38,466 bases of DNA. Source: Clostridiales bacterium. Lineage in GTDB: Bacteria; Bacillota; Peptococcia; Peptococcales; Peptococcaceae. Below are positions 7,446 through 15,142 of the stretch, piece after piece (within the stretch, counting starts at the first letter, position 1; each line of letters opens with the position of its first letter). Made by a program: the position numbers and the translations under genes. The stretch is from the NCBI GenBank assembly GCA_003343815.1, contig QAKL01000101.1, positions 1 through 38,466 of the forward strand, written 5' to 3'. The notes beneath the pieces are model-generated. The model did no database searches, was not told the origin of the DNA, and was given only the letters and a program-made list of their open reading frames with translations.

Positions 7446-8678
7446 ATGCTTTATTTAACAAATATTGATCTAAATCAAAATGAATTGCAAAACGCGATTG
7501 TTCAGCCGTTAGCTGTCGCGCCGAGTAATCCAAAGTTAGGGCAGATTTATACCAACAGCGTAAATTCGCGGATCATGTGGTATAACGGCAGTGAATGGCG
7601 GACAATCGGCGTCGTGGTAGAGTCGTCAGAAACAAACGGTAATATCAAAGTCGACGGTGTGGAGATGAGTGTATATGAACTGCCGATCGCTACAGCAAGT
7701 ACGGTAGGCGGTGTCAAAGTCGGCAGTGGTTTAAAGGTATTGGTAGACGGGACACTGTCCGTCGAAGTAGTAGATAATCTCACGAGCAGCGATACGGATA
7801 AGGCACTAAGCGCGGCGCAGGGTAAAGCGCTAAACGAAGCCATTAACAAGATCAATACTGAGATCGGTGAAATGGCTCAAGGCGACATGCTGAAAAGTAC
7901 CTACGATACTGACGGTGACGGAGTCATAGATAATGCGGCTAAGCTGGGCGGTCAGGCACCGAGCTACTATGCAAAAGCAGAGGACATTCCGCTAAAACTA
8001 AGCGATTTAACGAATGATGAGGGGTTTATCGATAACACGGTAAGTAATTTAGCGAATTATTACAAGAAAAGTGAAACCTACACCAAAGAAGAAGTCAATA
8101 CTTTAATCGGTAATCTGGCGACGATGGAAATCCAAGCGGTAGATAATTTACCTGCAAGCGGTAAGAGCAATGTCATCTATCTGGTGCCGAAAGATAGTGC
8201 GCAGACGAACAACGCTAAGGATGAATATTTATGGACAGGAACGGCGTTTGAAAAATTCGGCGATACGGAGATCGATTTAAGTAACTATCTCACAAAAAGC
8301 GGTAATGCAAGCGATACGACGGTGACATTTACTCAAGCAAGCACGAGAACGAATATCGCAAGCGATGAGAAAATGAGCGTACTGATGGGTAAAATCGCGA
8401 AATATTTCGCTGATTTAAAAACGGTTGCCTTTAGCGGTGATTATGCTGATTTAAGCAATAAGCCGACAATCATCAAAAGCGGAGAGTTTAGTATCGCCAA
8501 AAATCAAAATAGTAATAATGCGACATACACAGGAAGTAAAATCCTAACTGTATTTGTCATGGATACCGTAACAGGCGAGAAAGTAATTTGTGACGTCACG
8601 ATTAATGCTATGAAAGTGACGGTAAGTGTAAGTGAAAATCCGACTAACGAATTAAAGGTCGTAGTCCTCTATGTCTAA
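7446..8678 (+). CDS. Tail fibre protein, 410 aa
   Basis: Repetitive beta-rich protein with short fibre-type modules: TASTVGGVKVGSGL, SAAQGKALNEAI, and YKKSETYTKEEVN. These are standard in trimeric shafts of phage fibres ('YSKxExD/Y' and 'LTSSDTDKALSAAQG'). The C-terminus is a small beta domain. It probably forms the stalk that carries the receptor-binding tips encoded next. An AGGAGGGG site precedes the ATG. Confidence 0.75.
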   Translation: MLYLTNIDLNQNELQNAIVQPLAVAPSNPKLGQIYTNSVNSRIMWYNGSEWRTIGVVVESSETNGNIKVDGVEMSVYELPIATASTVGGVKVGSGLKVLVDGTLSVEVVDNLTSSDTDKALSAAQGKALNEAINKINTEIGEMAQGDMLKSTYDTDGDGVIDNAAKLGGQAPSYYAKAEDIPLKLSDLTNDEGFIDNTVSNLANYYKKSETYTKEEVNTLIGNLATMEIQAVDNLPASGKSNVIYLVPKDSAQTNNAKDEYLWTGTAFEKFGDTEIDLSNYLTKSGNASDTTVTFTQASTRTNIASDEKMSVLMGKIAKYFADLKTVAFSGDYADLSNKPTIIKSGEFSIAKNQNSNNATYTGSKILTVFVMDTVTGEKVICDVTINAMKVTVSVSENPTNELKVVVLYV

Positions 8679-8692
8679 GGCGGTGATGACCG

Positions 8693-9223
8693 ATGAAATA
8701 CTACGGTAAAATCGAGGACGAAAAGGACATCGCGACTAAAGGATATGTGGATGACGGCTTAGGTGTTAAGGTCGATAAGATTGACGGCAAAGGCTTGTCA
8801 ATGAATGATTATACGACAGCGGAAAAAACGAAACTCGCAGGTATTGCTGAGGGAGCGAATAAAACAGTTGTAGATAGTGCGCTATCAAGCACCAGCACCA
8901 ATCCGGTGCAGAATAAAGCAGTCTATGCTGCTTTACAAAATGCGGGCGGAGCTCAAAAAGTAAGTTATACAGCGACACTTACGACGACATGGAGCGGAAC
9001 GAGTGCACCGTATACGCAAAGTATCTCGATAAGCGGGATACTGGCTACAGACAATCCACACATCATGCCAGTGTACTCAGCAACTAATGCAACGGCAATT
9101 TTGGAAAAAGAGGCATGGAACTGTATAAGCAAGGCGGTAACGAGCGCAGGGAAGATAACTTTTACCTGCTTTGAAGAAAAGCCCACACAGGCGATCAGTA
9201 TAAATATTGAAATTGTACGATAA
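8693..9223 (+). CDS. Tail fibre protein with conserved tip domain, 176 aa
   Basis: The N-terminus has fibre motifs (DIATKGYVDD, YTTAEKTKLAGIAEGAN, STSTNPVQNKAVY). Residues from about 90 to the end form a domain that recurs at the end of the baseplate protein at 30860: SY..., W-S...PY-Q, IL..D, EAW, GKITFT, EE-P, AI and a terminal R align in order. This links the displaced fibre block to the tail-tip genes 20 kb away. It is likely an adsorption protein. Confidence 0.72.
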   Translation: MKYYGKIEDEKDIATKGYVDDGLGVKVDKIDGKGLSMNDYTTAEKTKLAGIAEGANKTVVDSALSSTSTNPVQNKAVYAALQNAGGAQKVSYTATLTTTWSGTSAPYTQSISISGILATDNPHIMPVYSATNATAILEKEAWNCISKAVTSAGKITFTCFEEKPTQAISINIEIVR

Positions 9224-9239
9224 AGGAGGGAATGAGGCG

Positions 9240-9293
9240 ATGAATCGTAAGGCAGAAAATCGCCTCGCAGATATATGGGAAATGCATTTTTAG
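9240..9293 (+). CDS. Possible 17-codon leader overlapping the next gene
   Basis: The strong site AAAGGAGGG is placed for ATG 9240, which encodes a 17-residue peptide (MNRKAENRLADIWEMHF) ending at TAG 9291, inside the start of the glycine-rich gene. It may be a leader that couples translation, or a trace of a frameshift that separated an original N-terminus. Reality as a protein is uncertain. Confidence 0.3.
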   Translation: MNRKAENRLADIWEMHF

Positions 9294-10090
9294 CAGGACA
9301 AGGCGGTGGCGGTATGAGTGATAAGAAATTAGATGAGTATTTAACCGGAGGTTCTATCGAGTATAATACGCCTGGTGATTACACATGGATTTGCCCCAAA
9401 GGTGTTAGGTATGTATATGTAATTGCTTGGGGTGGATTTGGCGGCGGCGGAGGTGGCGGGGGTGGTCGTGAATACACTCAGTGGGGAGGTTACAATACAG
9501 CAGGTACCGGCGGAGGTGGCGGTTCTGCGCCTGATGCCATAATGGCGATGATAGCTGTCACACCGAAAACAACATACAATATTACTGTAGGTGCTGGCGG
9601 AAAAGGTGGAGCAGGAGGTGTTGGAACAACCTCATATGTAAGCGCAGGCAGCGCGGGATCAGATGGCGCTGACGGAGGAGATACTTCGTTTGGTGAATTA
9701 ATGATCTGCCGTGGGGGAAAAGGCGGCACAGGGGGGCTAGGATTTATAAGCTTGTCGTCATCATCAGAAGATAATCTCGGTGTTGAACGGCGTGGAGGTC
9801 TTAACGGCGAATATAATACTTCGAGGAATGTAACACTTTATAAAAAATGTTTTGTTTATGCGAGACATGCTGGTGGAGCGGGAGGAGAGGGTATAACTGC
9901 TGTAACGACGGATACCAACACTCGCAAAGGAACATATGGCGGACAAGGAGGCACTAACTCGGTATTGTCGGTATCAGCTGGCTCTGGCGGAAAAGGCGGA
10001 GACGCTTTTTATGGTAATCTTACTGGTTACGATAAGGATGGCGTAAAAGGTGGGGATGGCGTAGATGGGTATATGAAAATTATATGGTAA
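9275..10090 (+). CDS. Glycine-rich tail tip or adhesin protein, 271 aa
   Basis: A WICPKGVRYVYVIAWGG segment is followed by long glycine-rich tracts (up to nine Gly in a row, plus GGKGGAGG, GGKGGTGG and GGKGGD). Glycine-rich motif repeats of this kind make up receptor-binding tips in phage adhesins such as T-even gp38 and in many prophage fibre proteins. It follows the fibre shaft gene. No good ribosome site lies before ATG 9275; translation may be coupled to the 9240 leader, or start at ATG 9282. Recognition of host surface glycan or protein is inferred. Confidence 0.65.
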   Translation: MGNAFLAGQGGGGMSDKKLDEYLTGGSIEYNTPGDYTWICPKGVRYVYVIAWGGFGGGGGGGGGREYTQWGGYNTAGTGGGGGSAPDAIMAMIAVTPKTTYNITVGAGGKGGAGGVGTTSYVSAGSAGSDGADGGDTSFGELMICRGGKGGTGGLGFISLSSSSEDNLGVERRGGLNGEYNTSRNVTLYKKCFVYARHAGGAGGEGITAVTTDTNTRKGTYGGQGGTNSVLSVSAGSGGKGGDAFYGNLTGYDKDGVKGGDGVDGYMKIIW

Positions 10091-10104
10091 AGGAGAATAT
10101 GAGA

Positions 10105-10353
10105 ATGTATTATAAAGTACCTCTTGATGATAATTTATCAAATATAAGCTATAGAGCAACCGTAATTCTTAATGGCATAAAATATATAGAGTATAACGAC
10201 GGCATTATTGGAGAGCGCTGGATCGAGATATCAGAAAAAGAATTAAAGAATATATTCGGCAAAAATCCTTTTGTCGTCGATCCTATATCTGAACCCACGC
10301 AAGTTGATCGTATCGAAGCTAATCTCGACTATCTTGTATTACTAAACTCCTAA
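10105..10353 (+). CDS. Small tail-region protein, 82 aa
   Basis: It starts MYYKVPLDDNLSNISY and ends QVDRIEANLDYLVLLNS. Proteins of this form, closing on a 'DRIEANLDYL' helix, sit just before XkdX in Firmicutes phages. The ATG at 10105 is 9 bases after AGGAG, better spaced than ATG 10084 or 10099. The function is unknown and it is probably structural. Confidence 0.6.
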   Translation: MYYKVPLDDNLSNISYRATVILNGIKYIEYNDGIIGERWIEISEKELKNIFGKNPFVVDPISEPTQVDRIEANLDYLVLLNS

Positions 10354-10366
10354 GGCGGTGAGATAA

Positions 10367-10498
10367 ATGGATATCGCGAAGATGAAGATGTATTATCAAA
10401 AGGAGCTGTGGAAGAAAGCCATGGTCGATAATCTTTTAAAATTAGGGAAAATCACCGAGGAAGAATATAGAGAAATCGTAGGTGATAGCGAAATATGA
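10367..10498 (+). CDS. xkdX: XkdX family phage protein, 43 aa
   Basis: The short protein contains YYQKELWKKAMVDNLLK and GKITEEEYREIVG, the signature of the XkdX family of PBSX-type and related prophages, found between fibre genes and lysis genes. Its stop overlaps the next start (ATGA). The role is unknown, presumably tail or baseplate related. Confidence 0.8.
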   Translation: MDIAKMKMYYQKELWKKAMVDNLLKLGKITEEEYREIVGDSEI

Positions 10499-11619
10499 GT
10501 GAAAAATATTTAGGTGCGGTAGTATCGCCAGCGGATAATCGCGACTATCAGGCGAAAGATTATATTTCTGCCGGGGTGCGACCGGAAGAATATTATCCGA
10601 AAGTATTATGCCCAGTGCATCATCAAGAGGCGGGTGACTGCACGGCATGGGCGCTCGCAACAGCAAAATTTTATCATGAATTAAGAGAACGCAAGAGCCA
10701 GTATGAATTCGCCCCGATATTTTCGTATTTCGACCGTACGGACGATGATTACACAGGTGAGGGGCGCTATATGCGTAAAGTGCTGGATAACGCACGGAAA
10801 AACGGTATTTGCTATGCAAAAGATTTGCCCAAAGGTGTGCCGCTTTCGGCTGACTATCCTAACGAGGAGATCAGTGCGAAGTTGGCGCCGTTATTTCCCA
10901 AAGCAAAGGAAAATTGCATAGCCGGGTATGCCTATACGAGCAAAACAGACGAGATTGCCGACTGTGTCTTTCAGCATGGAGCGGCGACTATCACGATTGA
11001 TGTACGAGTGAGTTTTGACGCGTTTGTCTTAAAGAATGAGAATAACTGGGTGCTACCTATGCCGAAAGACGGCGAGCGAGTGCGCGGCTGTCATGAAGTG
11101 TGCGCTGTCGGTTTCACTAAGGATGGGATCATTATCCAAAATAGTTGGGGCACGCCGTGGGGGTATAACGGATTCGCTGTCTTACCGTGGGACTATCCTA
11201 TATTAGAGGGCTGGACTTTGGTCGACGAAGTGAAGCAGTGGGATATCGTCGAACTAATCGTAGGCGAGAATAAGGCGTTTGTTAACGATAAAGAAATAGC
11301 AATAGACGCTCCGGCAATGATTAAAAACGGTAGAACATTCGTACCATTAAGATTTATCGGAGAGGCATTAGGCGCGAAAGTATTCTGGGAAAACGGGACA
11401 AGAACTATCGCAATCAAAGACAAGGATAACGTCATCACCATGCAGATAGGCGAGCGAATCGGGTATGTGAATAATTACGCGCATGTGCTGGACGAAGCTC
11501 CGTTTATTAAAAATGACCGCACTTTTGTGCCGTTAAGGTTTATCGGCGAGGCGCTGGGTGCTGATGTGGAATGGATCGCAAGTGAAAGAAAGATCGTGGT
11601 GAGGAGAGTGCGCAAATGA
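10495..11619 (+). CDS. Papain-like (C1) cysteine peptidase with two amine-oxidase-N-type repeats
   Basis: 374 residues. Catalytic residues fit a papain-type enzyme: Q44 and C49 in HHQEAGDCTAWALA, H200 in GCHEVCAVGF, N216 in IIQNSWGTPWG. From about residue 255 come two repeats of the copper-amine-oxidase N-terminal domain, each with RTFVPLRFIGEALGA; in Clostridia and relatives this domain is common on surface and wall-associated enzymes. No signal peptide is seen, so release would need a holin. The position after XkdX is the usual place for an endolysin, yet this is a peptide-bond protease rather than an amidase or muramidase. It may cut wall cross-links, surface layers, or proteins at the tail tip. 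Confidence 0.8.
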   Translation: MSEKYLGAVVSPADNRDYQAKDYISAGVRPEEYYPKVLCPVHHQEAGDCTAWALATAKFYHELRERKSQYEFAPIFSYFDRTDDDYTGEGRYMRKVLDNARKNGICYAKDLPKGVPLSADYPNEEISAKLAPLFPKAKENCIAGYAYTSKTDEIADCVFQHGAATITIDVRVSFDAFVLKNENNWVLPMPKDGERVRGCHEVCAVGFTKDGIIIQNSWGTPWGYNGFAVLPWDYPILEGWTLVDEVKQWDIVELIVGENKAFVNDKEIAIDAPAMIKNGRTFVPLRFIGEALGAKVFWENGTRTIAIKDKDNVITMQIGERIGYVNNYAHVLDEAPFIKNDRTFVPLRFIGEALGADVEWIASERKIVVRRVRK

Positions 11620-11972
11620 TCGAAAATGACAGTATATTAAATAGTATAAAGAAGCTTTGCAATATCGCCTATGATGATACACATTTCGATCGCGACATAA
11701 TCTTTCATATCAATGCGGCGCTGGGGGTACTGGCGCAAATCGGCGTCGTTGCAAAAGAGGGGATGATCATAAGCGATCAAAAATCAAAATGGACTGATCT
11801 CACAGAGGATAAGGTCATTTTGGGATTAGCGGTCGAGTATATCCAGCTCAAATGTGTGATCGTCTTTGACCCGCCGAGTGTGAGCGCGGTATTGGACGCT
11901 TATAAGGAGCGGATAAAGGAGCTAGAGTGGAGACTGCAAGAGCAGGCAGAGGAAAGTAACACGATAAATTAA
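11616..11972 (+). CDS. Head-tail connector-like protein (gp6-like), 118 aa
   Basis: The helical protein begins MIENDSILNSIKKLCNIAYDD, with HFDRDIIFHINAAL and VIVFDPPSVSAVL. This pattern is that of phage connector proteins of the gp6/DUF-type placed near terminase or portal. The ATG overlaps the previous stop and the gene overlaps the minus-strand gene end-on by four bases. Its position before TerL suits a head-completion role, but the fold call is from memory. Confidence 0.6.
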   Translation: MIENDSILNSIKKLCNIAYDDTHFDRDIIFHINAALGVLAQIGVVAKEGMIISDQKSKWTDLTEDKVILGLAVEYIQLKCVIVFDPPSVSAVLDAYKERIKELEWRLQEQAEESNTIN

Positions 11973-12886
11973 TTTAGATATTGAAGTGCTAAAGCAATTA
12001 ATGATAGACAGCGATTAAAAAAATAATCATAATATCGAATATCGTTAATATTTATTTTATCGGTTTCATGATGTCTGATACGGAAACTATTTCCAATGAA
12101 AGTTAGCGCTTTAAATTCTTCTGTGAATAGAATTTTATAGTCATCCTGTCCGCAAGACATATTTTCGATTATTTTATTTACGGATTGTTTTTTATCTAAA
12201 TCAGTGTAATATGTCTTTAATCGCTCTAATACATCCCATATTTTCTCAACTGCGTCTTTGTGGGACTGAAGATTTGGTTGCATGTGTTTTTCAATAGCTA
12301 TGTTGAATAATTCTTGTAACTCAGGTTCCGGGATTTGAGCACTCAACGAGATTATATCAGGGCTAAGCACTTCGGATAAAGCTAACTGTTCTATGAGACC
12401 GCTGTCATTGAGATTAAAGGGTATATTGTATTTTTGAAATAATGTATTAATTGCTGAACGAAAATCGAGTTTTTCTTTTGAAGATAACTCTTCATATTGG
12501 AGCTCAATTATGTCGAATAAAAATGGTGTAAAACATGCAGATAAGATCTCATAGTCGAGTGACGAATACATTTTAAATGATTTTAGATCTACAGCTGGAA
12601 CCTGAAGATATTCATTTAAGCGTTCTATAGCACATTCCAAAGCATCTGTGTATACTGTCCAATCGCTATAACGATCTGGCTGATAGCATATGGGTTCTCT
12701 AAAGTGAGATATTATTTTGCAAATGCGGTTTTTGACACTCGAATCAACAGAATAGCTAATATTGTCAGTGGGCTGACCTTGTCCATAGCTTATTAAATCT
12801 TTATAGCGTTCGGTAAAAAGGTTATCCGGGAAAAGCGATTGTATAGCGTTTACACATTTTACAGCGTTTTCAGAATTCTTGTTCAT
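11969..12886 (-). CDS. Minus-strand cargo gene, possible Abi/HEPN-like defence protein, 305 aa
   Basis: An A/T-rich gene lying against the direction of all structural genes, with AGGAGG 8 bases before its ATG. The protein is predicted all-alpha and has no signal or membrane segment. The C-terminal part, IGNSFRIRHHETDKI followed by a hydrophobic helix, recalls the ends of HEPN-type abortive-infection proteins (R-x-x-x-H pattern), but the match is weak. Its position between the connector and TerL, orientation and composition mark it as a moron, that is, a gene added to the prophage and probably expressed in the lysogen. A likely job is exclusion of other phages. No promoter could be assigned with confidence. 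Confidence 0.55.
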   Translation of the reverse strand: MNKNSENAVKCVNAIQSLFPDNLFTERYKDLISYGQGQPTDNISYSVDSSVKNRICKIISHFREPICYQPDRYSDWTVYTDALECAIERLNEYLQVPAVDLKSFKMYSSLDYEILSACFTPFLFDIIELQYEELSSKEKLDFRSAINTLFQKYNIPFNLNDSGLIEQLALSEVLSPDIISLSAQIPEPELQELFNIAIEKHMQPNLQSHKDAVEKIWDVLERLKTYYTDLDKKQSVNKIIENMSCGQDDYKILFTEEFKALTFIGNSFRIRHHETDKININDIRYYDYFFNRCLSLIALALQYLN

Positions 12887-12981
12887 ATGGGAGTCCTCCT
12901 ATACTAAAGTAAAATACAAAAATATTTTACCATATATTTGTTGGAAAAGCTACTTGTAATATTAAAAGGAGGTGGTGAGCG

Positions 12982-13347
12982 GTGGATGAATTGTATCACT
13001 ACGGCGTCAAGGGTATGAAATGGGGTATCAGGCGCTATCAAAACTCGGACGGGAGCTATACGAAAGCCGGAAAGAAACGACGGCGGGAGGAACATCCCGA
13101 CTATACAAATGCTCATACCAAGAAACATGTCCGCGAGATGAGTAATGAGGAGTTAAAGAGCCGCAATAATCGATTACAGATGGAAAAAACATATGAGGGA
13201 CTAACTAAAGATCAGCATATCATCGGGCTGGGGATGAAATATGTAGGTACGGCTACAGCGATAACAGGCTCGGCATTAGCTCTGTATAGTAATGCAGATC
13301 GTATCATATCCATAGGGAAAAAGGCCGCGAAGCGAACGCTAAGATAA
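12982..13347 (+). CDS. HYG-tagged small membrane protein, 121 aa
   Basis: It starts directly with the tag: MDELYHYGVKGMKWGIRR, then YQNSDGSYTKAGKK. A basic stretch follows, then a charged helix and one hydrophobic segment near the C-terminus (about 90-110: GTATAITGSALALYS). The GTG start follows AAAGGAGG. Proteins with this leader and a short variable body are common next to terminase and portal genes in Firmicutes phages; none has a function known to me. Conservation at the very N-terminus with divergent bodies suits a targeting or processing signal. It precedes TerL by 12 bases. Confidence 0.7.
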   Translation: MDELYHYGVKGMKWGIRRYQNSDGSYTKAGKKRRREEHPDYTNAHTKKHVREMSNEELKSRNNRLQMEKTYEGLTKDQHIIGLGMKYVGTATAITGSALALYSNADRIISIGKKAAKRTLR

Positions 13348-13359
13348 AAGGAGATAAAT

Positions 13360-15102
13360 ATGGCACTGTCGAATACTGCTGTACCGAAATATTACGGCAT
13401 GTTTCGAGATGCCGTAATGCGTGGAGAAATTGCGATCAATCGAGAAATCGAGATGGAGATGAATCGAATCGATAATTTGATCCGTGACAAAGACATTTAT
13501 TGTGACAATACGGCGGTGGAGGGGTTTATCCGCTACTGCGAAAACGAGATGACACTGACTGACGGGGCGGATTTAACGCTGCTGGATACTTTTAAACTGT
13601 GGGCGGAGGAGATATTCGGCTGGTATTATTTCGTGGAAAAGCAGGTGTGGGAGCCGTACGAGGACGGCGGCGGCCGCTATGTGCGCAAGTGGCAGAAAAA
13701 GCGTCTGGTCAATAAGCAGTATCTCATCATCGCCAGAGGGGCGGCGAAGTCGATGTATGGCGCGTGCTTACAAAGCTATTTTTTGAATGTCGATACGACA
13801 ACGACTCATCAAATAACTACGGCGCCGACGATGAAGCAGGCGGAGGAGGTATTGGCTCCGATAAGAACGGCGATCACCAGAGCAAGAGGTCCGCTCTTTC
13901 AGTTTTTAACTGAAGGGAGCTTGCAGAATACGACCGGGAGCAAAGCAAAACGCATGAAGCTCTCACCGACCAAAAAAGGAATTGAGAATTTCCTGACAGG
14001 TTCGCTTTTAGAAATCCGTCCGATGAGTATCCATAAGCTGCAGGGACTGCAAATCAAGGTGGCGACGGTGGATGAATGGCTCTCGGGGGATATCCGAGAG
14101 GATGTCATCGGGGCTATTGAGCAGGGTGCGAGCAAAGTGGATGATTATTTAATCGTGGCAATTTCCTCAGAGGGTACGGTGCGTAACGGCGCAGGGGATA
14201 CAATCAAAATGGAATTGGCGGATATCCTCAAAGGCGAGTATGTCAATCCGCATGTGTCTATCTGGTGGTATAAGCTGGATAATATCGAGGAGGTCAACAA
14301 CCCGGCGATGTGGGTCAAGGCTCAGCCTAATCTGGGTAAGACAGTGAGTTATGAAACCTATCAGCTGGAAGTGGAAAGAGCGGAGAAAGCACCGGCAGCG
14401 CGAAATGATATTTTGGCTAAAAGATTCGGTATCCCGATGGAGGGATATACTTACTACTTTACTTATGAGGAGACGATACCGCATAAGCGAAAATCGTATC
14501 ACGGTATGGCGTGTGCGCTGGGCGGAGACTTTTCCCGAGGGGATGATTTCTGTGCATTGACCTTTTTATTTCCCTTACGAGACGGAGCGTTTGGCGTGAA
14601 AACGAGGAACTATATTTCGGCGCTCACTTATCAGAAACTCGCTCCGGCGATGCGGATGAAATATGACGAATTTATCGAAGAGGGGACGCTAATCGTAATG
14701 GAGGGGACAGTCCTCGATATGGATGACATCTATGACGAACTGGCTGGATATATCGATGAGATGGAATATGATGTGCGGTGCTTTGGCTATGATCCATACA
14801 ATGCAAATAAGTTTGTCGCTCAATTTGAGGTTGATAACGGACCGTTTGGGATTGTAAAAGTACCGCAGGGTGCGAAGACGGAATCAGTGCCGTTAGGAGA
14901 ACTAAAAAGTTTATCCGAAGAAAGAATGCTGTTATTTGACGAGGAAATGATGAGCTTTACGATGGGGAACTGTATTACTTTAGAGGATACGAATGGCAAC
15001 CGCAAACTGTTGAAAAAGCGGCATGATGCAAAGATAGACGCGGTGGCAGCGATGATGGATGCGTATATCGCGTATAAGGAAAACAAAGATGTGTTTGAAT
15101 AA
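13360..15102 (+). CDS. terL: Terminase large subunit, 580 aa
   Basis: DNA-packaging motor of the HK97/YmfN type. The ATPase half has a deviant Walker A at residues 125-132 (ARGAAKSM, with Ala in place of Gly before the Lys) and a Walker B/catalytic pair VATVDEWL at D238-E239. The nuclease half shows GGDFSRG (D390), GYDPYNAN and KIDAVAAMMDA near the C-terminus, the metal-binding acids of the RNase H-like fold. Length is normal for the family. An AAAGGAG site precedes the ATG. It is separated from the small-terminase-like gene by more than 8 kb, which is unusual. Confidence 0.93.
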   Translation: MALSNTAVPKYYGMFRDAVMRGEIAINREIEMEMNRIDNLIRDKDIYCDNTAVEGFIRYCENEMTLTDGADLTLLDTFKLWAEEIFGWYYFVEKQVWEPYEDGGGRYVRKWQKKRLVNKQYLIIARGAAKSMYGACLQSYFLNVDTTTTHQITTAPTMKQAEEVLAPIRTAITRARGPLFQFLTEGSLQNTTGSKAKRMKLSPTKKGIENFLTGSLLEIRPMSIHKLQGLQIKVATVDEWLSGDIREDVIGAIEQGASKVDDYLIVAISSEGTVRNGAGDTIKMELADILKGEYVNPHVSIWWYKLDNIEEVNNPAMWVKAQPNLGKTVSYETYQLEVERAEKAPAARNDILAKRFGIPMEGYTYYFTYEETIPHKRKSYHGMACALGGDFSRGDDFCALTFLFPLRDGAFGVKTRNYISALTYQKLAPAMRMKYDEFIEEGTLIVMEGTVLDMDDIYDELAGYIDEMEYDVRCFGYDPYNANKFVAQFEVDNGPFGIVKVPQGAKTESVPLGELKSLSEERMLLFDEEMMSFTMGNCITLEDTNGNRKLLKKRHDAKIDAVAAMMDAYIAYKENKDVFE

Positions 15103-15133
15103 AAATAACCGAAAGACGAGAAGTCGATCGGTT
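15099..15133 (-). terminator. Terminator of the minus-strand cargo gene
   Basis: On the minus strand AACCGA pairs with TCGGTT around an inner GAC/GTC stem, followed by an ATTTTTATT tract. It lies just beyond the stop of the 15143-16306 gene and may also end TerL transcription on the other strand. Confidence 0.55.
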
Positions 15134-15142
15134 AAAAGAAAA

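Noticed and set aside
9430..9740. G-rich tracts as regulatory quadruplexes
   Set aside because: The G runs encode the glycine repeats of the tip protein, which is a sufficient explanation.
12901..12981. Promoter for the minus-strand gene ending at 12886
   Set aside because: The stretch is A/T-rich with several -10-like strings, but none has a -35 at proper spacing, so I did not annotate one.
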